In this document: piece after piece, positions 8,279-16,274 of the stretch
How the letters are laid out: every line of letters starts with the position of its first letter
Position numbering within the stretch: position 1 is the first letter of the stretch
Assembly: GCF_005222755.1 (NCBI RefSeq)
Contig: NZ_STGD01000001.1
Span: 434,001-498,000, forward strand
Source of the DNA: Roseomonas sp. HF4
Lineage (GTDB): Bacteria > Pseudomonadota > Alphaproteobacteria > Acetobacterales > Acetobacteraceae
Length of the DNA: 64,000 nucleotides
Direction: 5' to 3'
Program-made: the position numbers and the translations under genes
Notes under the pieces: model-generated
The model's database searches: none
The model's input: the letters and a program-made list of their open reading frames with translations, nothing else
Told to the model about the DNA's origin: nothing

Positions 8279-9784
8279 ATGGATCTCATCCAGAACCTCG
8301 GGCACGGCTTCGGCGTCGCGTTCACGCTGAACAACCTGCTCTTCTGCTTCATCGGCTGCATCATCGGCACCGCCATCGGCGTGCTGCCGGGCATCGGACC
8401 GGTCGCGACCATCTCCCTGCTGCTGCCGATCACCTTCGGCCAGCCGGCAACCACCGCCATCATCATGCTGGCCGGCATCTACTACGGGGCGCAGTACGGC
8501 GGCTCGACCACGGCCATCCTGCTGAACCTGCCAGGGGAGGTCAGTTCGGTCGTCACGACCCTCGAAGGCTACAAGATGGCGCGCAACGGGCGCGCCGGCG
8601 CGGCGCTGACCGTCGCGGCCTGCGGGTCCTTCTTCGCCGGGTCGGTCGCGACCATCCTCGTCGCCGCCTCGGGCCCGCTGCTGACGCAGGTGGCGCTGTC
8701 CTTCGGCCCGGCCGACTACTTCTCGCTGATGTTCCTCGGCCTGATCATCTCAGCCGTGCTCGCGCAGGGCTCGGTCGCGAAGTCGATCGCGATGGTGGCG
8801 CTCGGCGTCTCCCTCGGCATGGTCGGCACGGACGTCCAGACCGGCCAGCAGCGCTTCACCTTCGGCATCCCGGAACTCTCGGACGGCGTCGGCTTCGTCT
8901 CGATCGCCATGGGCATGTTCGGCATCGCCGAGATCATCATCAACCTCGAGCGGCCGGAATCGCGGTCGGTCATGTCGGGCAAGGTCGGCAGCCTGATGAT
9001 GACGCGGGCGGAGGTGCGGCGGTCCATCCCATCCGTGCTGCGCGGCACGGCGGTGGGCTCCATGCTCGGCATCCTGCCGGGCGGCGGGGCGGCGCTGTCC
9101 TCCTTCGCGTCCTACATGATGGAGCGCAAGCTCTCCTCCCACCGGCACGAGTTCGGCTCGGGCGCGATCGAGGGCGTGGCGGGGCCGGAAAGCGCCAACA
9201 ACGCGGCGTCGCAGACCTCGTTCATCCCGCTGCTCACGCTGGGCATCCCGGGCAACGCCGTGATGGCGCTGATGGTCGGCGCGCTCATCATCCAGGGCAT
9301 CCAGCCGGGCCCCCGCATGGTGGAAGCGCAGCCCGACCTGTTCTGGGGCCTGATCGCGTCGATGTGGGTCGGCAACCTGATGCTGCTGGTCATCAACCTG
9401 CCGCTGGTCGGCATGTGGGTGAAGCTGCTGGCCGTGCCCTACCGCTACATGTACCCGTCCATCATGATCTTCTGCGCGATCGGCGTGTATTCGCTGCAGA
9501 ACAACGTGTTCGACGTGTACCAGACGGTGGTCTTCGGCATCTTCGGCTACCTCTGCTCGAAGCTCCGGCTGGAAGGCGCACCGATGCTGATCGGCTTCGT
9601 CCTCGGCCCGATGATGGAGGAGCACCTGCGCCGCGCCATGCTGCTGTCGCGCGGCGACTGGGGCGTGTTCATCGAGCGGCCGATCAGCGCGACGCTGCTT
9701 GCCATCGCGGCGATCGCGCTGGCCGCGATGCTCCTGCCCAACATCCGCAAGAGCAAGGACGCCGCGCTGCAGGAAGGCGGCTGA
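8279..9784 (+). CDS. tctA: Tripartite tricarboxylate transporter large permease
   Basis: A 501-residue polytopic membrane protein with the TctA signature: GVLPGIGPVATISLLLPITF (about residues 38-57) and YYGAQYGGSTTAILLNLPGE (about 70-89), then the second half repeat with LGILPGGGAALSSFASYMME and GVAGPESANNAASQTSFIPLLTLGIPGN. The two G-x-L-P-G-x-G loops form the pseudosymmetric transport core of the family. It ends the tctCBA operon and is followed by repeat copy 2, which separates it from the convergent thioesterase gene. The operon is intact, with family-typical lengths for all three subunits. Confidence 0.95.
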   Translation: MDLIQNLGHGFGVAFTLNNLLFCFIGCIIGTAIGVLPGIGPVATISLLLPITFGQPATTAIIMLAGIYYGAQYGGSTTAILLNLPGEVSSVVTTLEGYKMARNGRAGAALTVAACGSFFAGSVATILVAASGPLLTQVALSFGPADYFSLMFLGLIISAVLAQGSVAKSIAMVALGVSLGMVGTDVQTGQQRFTFGIPELSDGVGFVSIAMGMFGIAEIIINLERPESRSVMSGKVGSLMMTRAEVRRSIPSVLRGTAVGSMLGILPGGGAALSSFASYMMERKLSSHRHEFGSGAIEGVAGPESANNAASQTSFIPLLTLGIPGNAVMALMVGALIIQGIQPGPRMVEAQPDLFWGLIASMWVGNLMLLVINLPLVGMWVKLLAVPYRYMYPSIMIFCAIGVYSLQNNVFDVYQTVVFGIFGYLCSKLRLEGAPMLIGFVLGPMMEEHLRRAMLLSRGDWGVFIERPISATLLAIAAIALAAMLLPNIRKSKDAALQEGG

Positions 9785-9812
9785 CGCCGCGGCGCCGACA
9801 CAGGACGGCAAG

Positions 9813-9933
9813 GCCGGGGGGGGGGGAAGGAAACTTCTCCCCCCCTTGTCATTCGCCCCCCCCACCTTCCGGGCCCGGCGCCAAATTCCAAGAAAGGGAG
9901 GGGGATCGGGGGAGGTTCTCCTCCCCCGACCTT
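9813..9933 (+). repeat. Three-hairpin intergenic repeat, copy 2
   Basis: Second copy, in the forward orientation, between the convergent ends of tctA and the thioesterase gene. The left hairpin is degraded by a long G-run (GGGGGGGGGGAAGG...AACTTCTCCCC), the centre keeps GGCGCCAAATTCCAAG, and the right hairpin is perfect: TCGGGGGAGG, loop TTCT, CCTCCCCCGA at about 9906-9929. The central left arm is partly deleted compared with copies 3 and 5. Confidence 0.85.
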
Positions 9934-9973
9934 CATCGACCATCCCCGCAGGTCAAGCCATGCGCCCTTCGCA

Positions 9974-10423
9974 TCAGCCCTTCGGCCGCGGCAGGCTGAA
10001 GACGCCGCTGGCGCGCAGCACCGGCACGCCGTCGGCCAGGAAGCGACCGTCCACGAACATCAGCCGCGCGGTCCGCCGCAGCAGGGCCGGACGGCATTCC
10101 AGCCAGGCGCCGAGCGGCGCCGGCGCCAAGTAGTCGGTGACCAGGCTCACCGTGATGAAGTGGCCGGGCGTGCCCGCCTGCTCCGCGCCCCCGATGCCGA
10201 GCGCCAGGTCCGCGAAGGTCGCGAGCATCCCGCCATGCGCGACATCCTGGCTGTTGCAGTGCCGGCGTTCGATCCGCAGGCCGAAGGTGGCGCCGCCGTC
10301 ATCCGGGCGGCGGAAGATCGGGCCGATCGGCTCCAGGAAGGGCCCGCCCGCCCGGCGCGGCGCGAAGCCCGGCGGGATGGCGCCTGGCGCCTCCGCCCCG
10401 TCCGCCGCCCTGCCATCCGCCAT
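9974..10423 (-). CDS. PaaI-type acyl-CoA thioesterase (hotdog fold)
   Basis: A 149-residue single hotdog-domain protein. The segment CNSQDVAHGGMLATFADLALG (about residues 66-86) holds the H-G-G-x-x-x-x-x-x-D motif of PaaI/YbgC-like thioesterases, in which the Asp on the long helix and the backbone after H-G-G position water for acyl-CoA hydrolysis; the following TVSLVTDYLAPAPLG is the standard second strand. The ATG at 10423 was chosen because upstream in-frame sequence is arginine-rich and unlike the family. The gene is convergent with tctA, separated by repeat copy 2, and divergent from manC. Physiological substrate unknown. Confidence 0.82.
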   Translation of the reverse strand: MADGRAADGAEAPGAIPPGFAPRRAGGPFLEPIGPIFRRPDDGGATFGLRIERRHCNSQDVAHGGMLATFADLALGIGGAEQAGTPGHFITVSLVTDYLAPAPLGAWLECRPALLRRTARLMFVDGRFLADGVPVLRASGVFSLPRPKG

Positions 10424-10524
10424 GCCCAACCTCCGCCGACGGTGCCCCGGGGGCAGGGCCGTCTTTTCTTCGCCCCGATTGCGTCGCATAGGACGGGATC
10501 GTCAGCAACCGGGCCTTCGCCGAC

Positions 10525-11946
10525 ATGAGCGCGCACGACACATCGATCCTTCCCGTGATCCTCTCCGGCGGCACCGGCACGCGGCTCTGGCCGCTGTCGC
10601 GGGAGGGCTACCCGAAGCAGTTCTGGCCGCTCGCCTCGGACCGGCCGATGCTGGCCGAGACCGCCGCGCGCGCCGAGGGCGCGGGCTTCCTGCCGCCCAT
10701 GGTCATCTGCAACGAGGCGCATCGCTTCCTGGTGGCCGAGCAACTGCGCGGCCACGGCGCGCGCATCGTGCTCGAGCCCGCCGGGCGCAACAGCGCGCCC
10801 GCCATCGCCGCCGCCGCCCTGCTGGCGGAGGAAGCCGGCCCGGGCACCGTCCTCTGGATCATGGCCGCCGATTCGGCCATCACCGACGTGCCCGCGCTGC
10901 ATGCCGCCCTGGCCCGTGCCGCTGCGGCGGCGCGCGCCGGGCGCATCGTGACCTTCGGCATGCAGCCGACGACACCCGAGACCGGCTACGGCTACATCGA
11001 GGCCGGCGCGGCCCTGCCCGGCCTCGAGGGCGTGCACGAGGTGGCGCGCTTCGTCGAGAAGCCGGACGCCGCGCGCGCGGCAGAATTCCTCGCCGGCGGC
11101 CGGCATCTCTGGAATTCGGGGATGTTCGTGGCCACCGCCTCGGTGCTGCTGGCCGAGCTCGAGCGCCACGAGCCGGCGCTGCTGGCGGCCGTGCGCGCCT
11201 CGGTCGAGGGGGCCCGGCGCGACATGGACTTCGTGCGCCTGGCGCCCGAGGCCTTCGCCGCCGCGCCCTCCATCAGCATCGACTACGCGGTCATGGAGCG
11301 CACGCAGCACGCCGCCGTCGTGCCCGCCGCGATCGGCTGGTCCGACATCGGCTCCTGGGACAGCCTCTGGGAGATCAGCGCCAAGGACGCCGCGGGCAAC
11401 GCCGCGACCGGGCCGGTCGAGCTGCTGGACGCACGGAACTGCATCGTCCGCAGCGAAGGCATCCTGACCGGCGTCGTCGGGCTGGAGGATGCGGTGGTGG
11501 TGGTGACCGACGACGCGGTGCTGGCGATGCACCGGTCCCGCGCGCAGGACGTGAAGAAGCTGGTCGACGCGCTGAAGGCGCGTGGCCGGAAGGAGGCGAC
11601 GGAGCACCGCCGCGCCTACCGCCCCTGGGGCCACTACGAGGGCCTGATCCTCGGCGAGCGCTTCCAGGTGAAGAAGATCCAGGTCCGCCCCGGCGCCAAG
11701 CTCAGCCTGCAGAAGCACTTCCACCGCGCCGAGCACTGGGTCGTGGTCTCAGGCACCGCCATCGTGCGCCGCGACGAGGAGGAGATCCTGCTGCGCGAGA
11801 ACGAGAGCGTCTACCTGCCGCTCGGCTGCGTGCACCGGATGGAGAACCCGGGGATGATCCCGCTCGTGCTGATCGAGGTGCAGTCGGGCTCCTACCTCGG
11901 CGAGGACGACATCGTCCGCTTCGAGGACACCTACGGCAGGGCGTAG
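10525..11946 (+). CDS. manC: Mannose-1-phosphate guanylyltransferase/mannose-6-phosphate isomerase
   Basis: A 473-residue bifunctional enzyme of the ManC/AlgA/CpsB type. The N-terminal nucleotidyltransferase has GGTGTRLWPLSREGYPKQF (residues 13-31, nucleotide-binding loop with catalytic Arg and Lys) and FVEKPD near 175. The C-terminal cupin has RPWGHYEGL and PGAKLSLQKHFHRAEHW (about 391-407), the type II phosphomannose isomerase metal and active-site region. It makes GDP-mannose from mannose-1-phosphate and interconverts fructose-6-P and mannose-6-P, feeding polysaccharide synthesis. No other nucleotide-sugar gene flanks it, so it is an isolated housekeeping-type copy here. Confidence 0.95.
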   Translation: MSAHDTSILPVILSGGTGTRLWPLSREGYPKQFWPLASDRPMLAETAARAEGAGFLPPMVICNEAHRFLVAEQLRGHGARIVLEPAGRNSAPAIAAAALLAEEAGPGTVLWIMAADSAITDVPALHAALARAAAAARAGRIVTFGMQPTTPETGYGYIEAGAALPGLEGVHEVARFVEKPDAARAAEFLAGGRHLWNSGMFVATASVLLAELERHEPALLAAVRASVEGARRDMDFVRLAPEAFAAAPSISIDYAVMERTQHAAVVPAAIGWSDIGSWDSLWEISAKDAAGNAATGPVELLDARNCIVRSEGILTGVVGLEDAVVVVTDDAVLAMHRSRAQDVKKLVDALKARGRKEATEHRRAYRPWGHYEGLILGERFQVKKIQVRPGAKLSLQKHFHRAEHWVVVSGTAIVRRDEEEILLRENESVYLPLGCVHRMENPGMIPLVLIEVQSGSYLGEDDIVRFEDTYGRA

Positions 11947-12058
11947 TTTCTTGCCCTCAGGCGGCGGGCGGCGGCTGTCCGGCCGCCTTGCCTACGCGCC
12001 CTGGGCTGCCGCGCCGGGGACCACGGGCGGGATGGGCGCGGTCGCGCTTCGCGCTCGC

Positions 12059-12081
12059 GGCCCGATGTGGGGCATCGGGCC
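12059..12081. terminator. GC-rich hairpin between convergent manC and recQ
   Basis: The stem GGCCCGATG pairs with CATCGGGCC around a TGGGG loop, 9 base pairs. It lies between the convergent 3' ends of manC and recQ with other short GC palindromes around it. There is no T-run on either side, so if it works as a terminator it would not be a classic intrinsic one. Confidence 0.35.
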
Positions 12082-12114
12082 GGGTGGGGGCGTGGCGCGC
12101 CCCCGCGCCCGCGC

Positions 12115-13932
12115 TCAACCCGCCCCGGCGACCGGCTCCGTCGCCGCTTCCCGCAGCACGCGCAGGATCTCGGCCCCGTAGCGCTCGACGCGCGACCGCC
12201 CCATGCCCGGCACCTCCAGCAACGCGTCGATCGAGGCCGGCCGCCGCGCCGTGATGGCGCCGAGCGTGCGGTCGTCCGCCACCACATAGGCCGGCACCGA
12301 CTGCGCCTGCGCCACCGCGCGCCGCCACATGCGCAGCGCCTCGAAGACCGGGTCGCCCGAGGACACCGCCGGCGCGGCCACGGCGGCGCGGCGGGACGGC
12401 GGCTGCACCGTCTCCTCGCGCAGCATCACCTTGTCCTCCCCGCGCAGCACGGGGCGGGCGGCCTCGGTCGCGACCAGTTCCCCGTGGTTCTCGACCGCGA
12501 CATCCAGCACCCCGCGCGCGACGAGCTGCCGCGCGACGCCGCGCCAGGCACTGTCACTCACATCGCGGCCGATGCCGAAGGTCGGCAGCCGGTCATGCGC
12601 GAATTGCGCGACCTTGTCTGTCATGCGCCCGCGCAGCACGTCGACCACGTGGCCCACGCCGAAGCGCTGCCCGGTGCGCACCACGGCCGAGAGCATCTTC
12701 TGCGCCGTGACGGTGCCGTCGAACAACCGCGGCGGCGTGCGGCAGACGTCGCAGGCGCCGCAGCGCTCGGCCGCCGGCTCCTCCCCGAAGCAGCGCAGCA
12801 GCATCGCACGGCGGCATGTCGCGGCCTCGGCGATCGCGATCATGGCGTCGAGGCGGGCGCGCTCGACGCGCTTCTGGTCGTCCGATGCCGGGCTTTCGGC
12901 GATGCGGTGCCGCGCGATCGCCATGTCGCCGGCGCCGAACAGCAGCAATGCCCGGGCCGGCAGCCCGTCGCGCCCGGCGCGGCCGATCTCCTGGTACCAG
13001 CTCTCGGGGCTGCGCGGCAGGTCGAGGTGGGCGACCCAGCGCACATCCGGTCGGTCGATGCCCATGCCGAAGGCGATGGTCGCCGCCATGATGACGTCGT
13101 CCCCGCGGGAGAAGCGCCGATGCGCGTCGCGCTTGGCGCCGGCATCCATGCCGGCATGGAAGGCGAGCGCGTCGTGCCCGTCGGCGCGGAGCCATTCGGC
13201 GGTGCTCTCGGTCTTCGCGCGACTGCCGCAATAGACGATGCCGCAGCCGCCCGCCGCGCGCACCAGGGCGCGGAGCTGGCCGCGCTCGCTCTCGCGCGGC
13301 GCCGCCTCGATGAAGATGTTCGGCCGGTCGAAGGACGCGCGGAAGACCGGCGCGTCGTCCAGCCCGAGCTGCCGGCGGATGTCGTCCACCGTGCGCGGGT
13401 CGGCGGTCGCCGTCAGCGCCAGGCGGGGCACGCCGGGGAAGCGCTCCCCCAGCACGCCGAGGCCGCGGTATTCCGGCCGGAAATGGTGCCCCCACTGGCT
13501 GACGCAATGCGCCTCGTCGACCGCGAACATCGCGATCCGCAGCGCATCGAGGCGCTGCAGCGTGCCATCCAGCGTCAGCCGCTCGGGCGAGACATACAGC
13601 AGCTTGAGCCGGCCCTCCCGCAGGTCGCGCAGCACGCCGCGCGCTTCCTCGGGCGGCAGGTCGGAATGCAGCGCGGCGGCGGCCACGCCCTGCTGGCGGA
13701 GTGCCGCGACCTGGTCCTCCATCAGCGCGATCAGCGGCGAGACGACGACGCCGACCCCGTCCCGGCACAGCGCCGGCACCTGGAAACAGAGGCTCTTGCC
13801 GCCGCCCGTCGGCATGAGCACGAGCGCGGAGCCGCCCTCGGCGGCATGGCGGATGATCTCCTCCTGCCGCCCGCGGAAGCCCTGGTGCCCGAAGACGCGG
13901 CGGAGGACCTCCCGCGGGTCCTCCGTGGTCAT
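12115..13932 (-). CDS. recQ: ATP-dependent DNA helicase RecQ
   Basis: A 605-residue superfamily 2 helicase that unwinds DNA 3' to 5' in recombination and repair. The N-terminal aromatic/Q region [12 protein letters not shown] (14-25) precedes Walker A PTGGGKS (41-47), DEAH box (139-142) with the RecQ-specific [13 protein letters not shown], and TATA motif III. The RecQ-Ct part has the four-cysteine zinc cluster (C-R-R-A-M-L-L-R-C, then C-G-A-C-D-V-C) near residue 375-395 and a winged-helix domain; the last 80 residues look like an HRDC domain. It starts two bases after the stop of the OmpA-like lipoprotein gene, suggesting one transcript, an unusual pairing with no clear functional reason. 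Confidence 0.96.
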   Translation of the reverse strand: MTTEDPREVLRRVFGHQGFRGRQEEIIRHAAEGGSALVLMPTGGGKSLCFQVPALCRDGVGVVVSPLIALMEDQVAALRQQGVAAAALHSDLPPEEARGVLRDLREGRLKLLYVSPERLTLDGTLQRLDALRIAMFAVDEAHCVSQWGHHFRPEYRGLGVLGERFPGVPRLALTATADPRTVDDIRRQLGLDDAPVFRASFDRPNIFIEAAPRESERGQLRALVRAAGGCGIVYCGSRAKTESTAEWLRADGHDALAFHAGMDAGAKRDAHRRFSRGDDVIMAATIAFGMGIDRPDVRWVAHLDLPRSPESWYQEIGRAGRDGLPARALLLFGAGDMAIARHRIAESPASDDQKRVERARLDAMIAIAEAATCRRAMLLRCFGEEPAAERCGACDVCRTPPRLFDGTVTAQKMLSAVVRTGQRFGVGHVVDVLRGRMTDKVAQFAHDRLPTFGIGRDVSDSAWRGVARQLVARGVLDVAVENHGELVATEAARPVLRGEDKVMLREETVQPPSRRAAVAAPAVSSGDPVFEALRMWRRAVAQAQSVPAYVVADDRTLGAITARRPASIDALLEVPGMGRSRVERYGAEILRVLREAATEPVAGAG

Positions 13933-13934
13933 GC

Positions 13935-14315
13935 TCAGCCGCCCGCGCGGATCTCGACGCGGCGGCTCTCGGTCGGCACCGCCTCGAAGGGCACGGGGCC
14001 GCGCGCGACGATCCGGATGCGGTCCCGCGCGACGCCGTTGGCGGCCAGCGCGTCGGCAACCGCCTGTGCCCGCGCCTCGGACAGGGCGCGGTTCTGCGCC
14101 GTGCTGCCCGCGGGGCCCGCGAAGCCCAGGACCGTGACCGGACCGGTGCCCTGCCGGGCGGCGGCGGCGGCGCGGCGCACCACCTCGATCGCCTCGCCTT
14201 CCAGCGTCGCGCTGTCCTCGGTGAAGAAGACCGTCACCGCCGGGCGGGGCGCTTCGGTGGCGCAGGCCGCCGCCAGCAGGGCGGGGGCGGCGGCGAGGAG
14301 GTGGCGGCGGCGCAT
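13935..14315 (-). CDS. OmpA-family C-terminal domain protein, exported
   Basis: A 126-residue protein. The N-terminus [18 protein letters not shown] is a lipoprotein-like signal (twin arginine plus an A-A-A-C lipobox-like end at residue 18). The rest is one OmpA/MotB-type peptidoglycan-binding domain: [16 protein letters not shown] (first strand), [26 protein letters not shown], and a final SRRVEIR. The usual N-x-x-L-S-x-x-R-A motif is present as N-R-A-L-S-E-A-R-A. In-frame sequence continues upstream but the signal peptide fixes the start at 14315. Predicted to be an outer-membrane-anchored, peptidoglycan-associated lipoprotein. Confidence 0.75.
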   Translation of the reverse strand: MRRRHLLAAAPALLAAACATEAPRPAVTVFFTEDSATLEGEAIEVVRRAAAAARQGTGPVTVLGFAGPAGSTAQNRALSEARAQAVADALAANGVARDRIRIVARGPVPFEAVPTESRRVEIRAGG

Positions 14316-14405
14316 CGGGTCGACTCCAGGGTTCGCGATGCGCCTTGGTCGCGCGAAGCGCCCTTCCACGTCAACGGGCGCCTCGGGTCCTCAGGAACCG
14401 TTTAA

Positions 14406-14427
14406 GAATGCGCCTTCGGGCGCATTC
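14406..14427 (-). terminator. UUCG/CGAA-loop hairpin downstream of radical SAM gene
   Basis: A perfect 9-bp stem GAATGCGCC/GGCGCATTC closes a TTCG tetraloop (CGAA on the minus strand). On the minus strand it follows the radical SAM gene by about 108 bases and is followed by TTAAAC. It may end that transcript before the OmpA-like gene at 14315; the T-run is short, so the call is tentative. Confidence 0.35.
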
Positions 14428-14433
14428 CGATGT

Positions 14434-14517
14434 CCGGCACCGGCGCGCTCCCCCACCCGGCCAGCCAACGACAGTATCCAGGATGGGTGGCCGGGTGGGG
14501 GTGTGGGCCGGTGCCGG
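14434..14517. repeat. Long imperfect inverted repeat, 30-nt arms
   Basis: The left arm 14434-14463 and right arm 14488-14517 pair over 24 of 30 positions, with CCGGCACCGGC at the outer end and CCCCACCCGGCCA at the inner end, around a 24-nt loop. Outside it, ACCGTTT (14397-14403) and AAACGGT (14525-14531) add a further 7-bp inverted pair, so the whole region between the radical SAM and OmpA-like genes can fold as one cruciform-like structure. Confidence 0.7.
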
Positions 14518-14534
14518 CACGCTCAAACGGTCTC

Positions 14535-15527
14535 TCAGCGCGAACAGGCCGCGCCGCCCAGCACGCAGAACTTCGCGCAATGGGGATGGTTCAGCGCGAC
14601 GGGGCGGGATGCCTCGGCCAGCGTCGCGCCCAGTTCGAAGCGGGCGTCGTAGGGCAGCAGGGTGCAGGCCACGACCGCCGGGCCCGCCGCGCCCCTGCGC
14701 TTCACCACCATGCGCGACGACGCGCACATCATCTGGCCCGGCGCCTTGCCGAGGATGCCCCAGCAGGCCTCCGTGATCTCGGGGACGTCGACCTCGTCAT
14801 CCATCTCGGGGAAGAGCATCAGCGCCACCGGGTCCGTCGCTTCGATCGCGACGCCGTGCGCGGCGAACAGCGCCGCATACCCCTGCCGCATGGCTGCCTC
14901 GTCGCCGCCGCCGAAGCCGGCGCGGCCGGCGACGTGCAGCGCGAAGCCATGGCGCGCGAGCCAGGCGAGACCCTCCATCGTCCTGGCGAAGGTCCCCTCC
15001 CCGCGCTCGAGGTCGTGCAACGCGGATTCGTGATGGTCGATCGAGACGCGCAGCGTCAGCCGCGCGCCGAATTCCTCGCGCAGCGCCAGCAGCGCCGCGG
15101 CATGGTTCATCATCGGCTTCATGGCGTTGGTCAGCACGAGCGCCCGGTGCCCGCGGACCAGCACGTCGCGCAGCATCGCGGGCAGGTCGCGGTTCAGGAA
15201 GGGCTCGCCGCCCGTGAAGCCCACCTCATCGAGCGGCGCGCCCATCGTTGCGGCCTCGTCCAGGTAGGCCGCGACCTCGGCGGCCGTGATGTAGGCCAGC
15301 GCGTCGTTCTTCGGGCTGCTCTCGATGTAGCAGTTGCGGCAGGTGATGTTGCAGAGCGTGCCTGTGTTGATCCACAGCGTCCGCAGCCCTTCGAGCGCCA
15401 CGGCCGCGCGGCGCTCACCCTTCGCGGTCAGGACGGGGTTCTGGAACTTCGCGGGGTCCAGCGGCTTCGGCCTCGCAATGACAGTCGCGTTCAAGGGCGC
15501 GTCTCCGGCTTGATTGATCCAGGGCAA
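14535..15527 (-). CDS. Radical SAM protein with additional C-terminal cysteines
   Basis: A 330-residue radical SAM enzyme. The core [4Fe-4S] motif C-N-I-T-C-R-N-C (about residues 58-65) is followed by the GFTGGEPF SAM-binding motif (about 103-110). The C-terminal third adds more Cys (M-M-C-A-S-S-R, V-V-A-C-T-L-L-P-Y, and H-C-A-K-F-C-V-L-G-G-A-A-C), a spacing that suggests a SPASM/twitch-like auxiliary cluster as in peptide- or sugar-modifying family members. No precursor peptide gene is seen next to it. It is divergent from hsp20. The reaction is unknown. Confidence 0.85.
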   Translation of the reverse strand: MPWINQAGDAPLNATVIARPKPLDPAKFQNPVLTAKGERRAAVALEGLRTLWINTGTLCNITCRNCYIESSPKNDALAYITAAEVAAYLDEAATMGAPLDEVGFTGGEPFLNRDLPAMLRDVLVRGHRALVLTNAMKPMMNHAAALLALREEFGARLTLRVSIDHHESALHDLERGEGTFARTMEGLAWLARHGFALHVAGRAGFGGGDEAAMRQGYAALFAAHGVAIEATDPVALMLFPEMDDEVDVPEITEACWGILGKAPGQMMCASSRMVVKRRGAAGPAVVACTLLPYDARFELGATLAEASRPVALNHPHCAKFCVLGGAACSR

Positions 15528-15617
15528 GGCATGGCCGCGACGGCGGCCGTAGATGCGGCGCGTCCGACCCGGGCAGGCGACGTGCCGCCGGGCGGTCTGG
15601 CAAGGAAGGAGAACGTC

Positions 15618-16085
15618 ATGGCCTCGCGTGATCCCGTGCCTGATAAAGCGTCTTCGCCGGATGTCTTCGGGACGTTACAGCGCGAAGTGAACCGGGTTTT
15701 CGATCAGATGTTCGGCGGCGGCCCGGCCGCAAGGTTCGGCGCCTTCGCGCCTTCGCTCGAGATGAAGGAAGGCGACGGCGCCCTGGTCGTCACGGCCGAA
15801 TTGCCGGGGATGGAGGAGAAGGACATCGAGCTCTCGGTGGACGGCGACATCCTGACCATCTCGGGCGAGAAGAAGCAGGAGAAGGCTGAGGAGAAGGAAG
15901 GCTTCCACCTCTCCGAGCGCAGCTACGGCGCCTTCCGCCGCAGCGTCCGCCTGCCCTTCGGCCCCGACCCGGCCAAGGCGGAGGCGTCCTTCGAGAAGGG
16001 CGTGCTGCGCGTGACCCTGCCGCGCCCGCCGGAAGCCGCGCCGACCACGCGGCGGATCCCGATCGGGGGCGCGACGGGGGGCTGA
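15618..16085 (+). CDS. Hsp20/alpha-crystallin family small heat shock protein
   Basis: A 155-residue ATP-independent holdase. The alpha-crystallin domain spans about residues 47-140, with AELPGMEEKDIELSVDGD, the LTISGEKK strand, ERSYGAFRRSVRLP and the closing F-E-K-G-V-L-R-V-T-L-P signature (G-V-L hallmark). A short I-P-I motif near the C-terminus (R-R-I-P-I) is the I-x-I-type tail that bridges subunits in oligomers. The ATG at 15618 has an SD AAGGAG 7 bases upstream. The 90-base gap to the divergent radical SAM gene should hold the promoter; no convincing RpoH site or ROSE thermometer was seen. Confidence 0.93.
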   Translation: MASRDPVPDKASSPDVFGTLQREVNRVFDQMFGGGPAARFGAFAPSLEMKEGDGALVVTAELPGMEEKDIELSVDGDILTISGEKKQEKAEEKEGFHLSERSYGAFRRSVRLPFGPDPAKAEASFEKGVLRVTLPRPPEAAPTTRRIPIGGATGG

Positions 16086-16094
16086 CGGCTGGAC

Positions 16095-16227
16095 GGGCGG
16101 GGTAGGAGAGACTTCTCCCCCCGTACCCCCCCTCAGTATTCTTTGCCATTTGGCGCCCCGCCTTCCAGGACCAGCGCCAAATGACAAGGCAGGGAGGGGG
16201 AACGGGGGAGGTTCTCCTCCCCCGCGC
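16095..16227 (+). repeat. Three-hairpin intergenic repeat, copy 3
   Basis: Forward copy between the convergent ends of hsp20 and cydC. It holds the left hairpin (GGAGAG...CTTCTCCCCCC, partly degraded), a central inverted repeat (CATTTGGCGC paired with GCGCCAAATG, 10 perfect base pairs) and the right hairpin CGGGGGAGG, loop TTCT, CCTCCCCCG. The change of CACTT to CATTT in the left arm is matched by a change in the right arm, so the pairing is preserved. Confidence 0.87.
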
Positions 16228-16274
16228 TTCACCAGCCCTTCGGGAAGCCCAACACGCGACGGAAGCCGGGCCGA

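Noticed and set aside
12067-14652. An 861-codon plus-strand frame across recQ
   Set aside because: Antisense to recQ and the OmpA-like gene; the translation is rich in R, A and H without any domain, whereas the minus-strand product has all RecQ motifs.
15528-15617. A heat-shock (RpoH) promoter or ROSE RNA thermometer upstream of hsp20
   Set aside because: CTTG-like and SD-pairing elements can be found but neither a proper RpoH -10 nor a ROSE-type stem with a bulged G could be supported.
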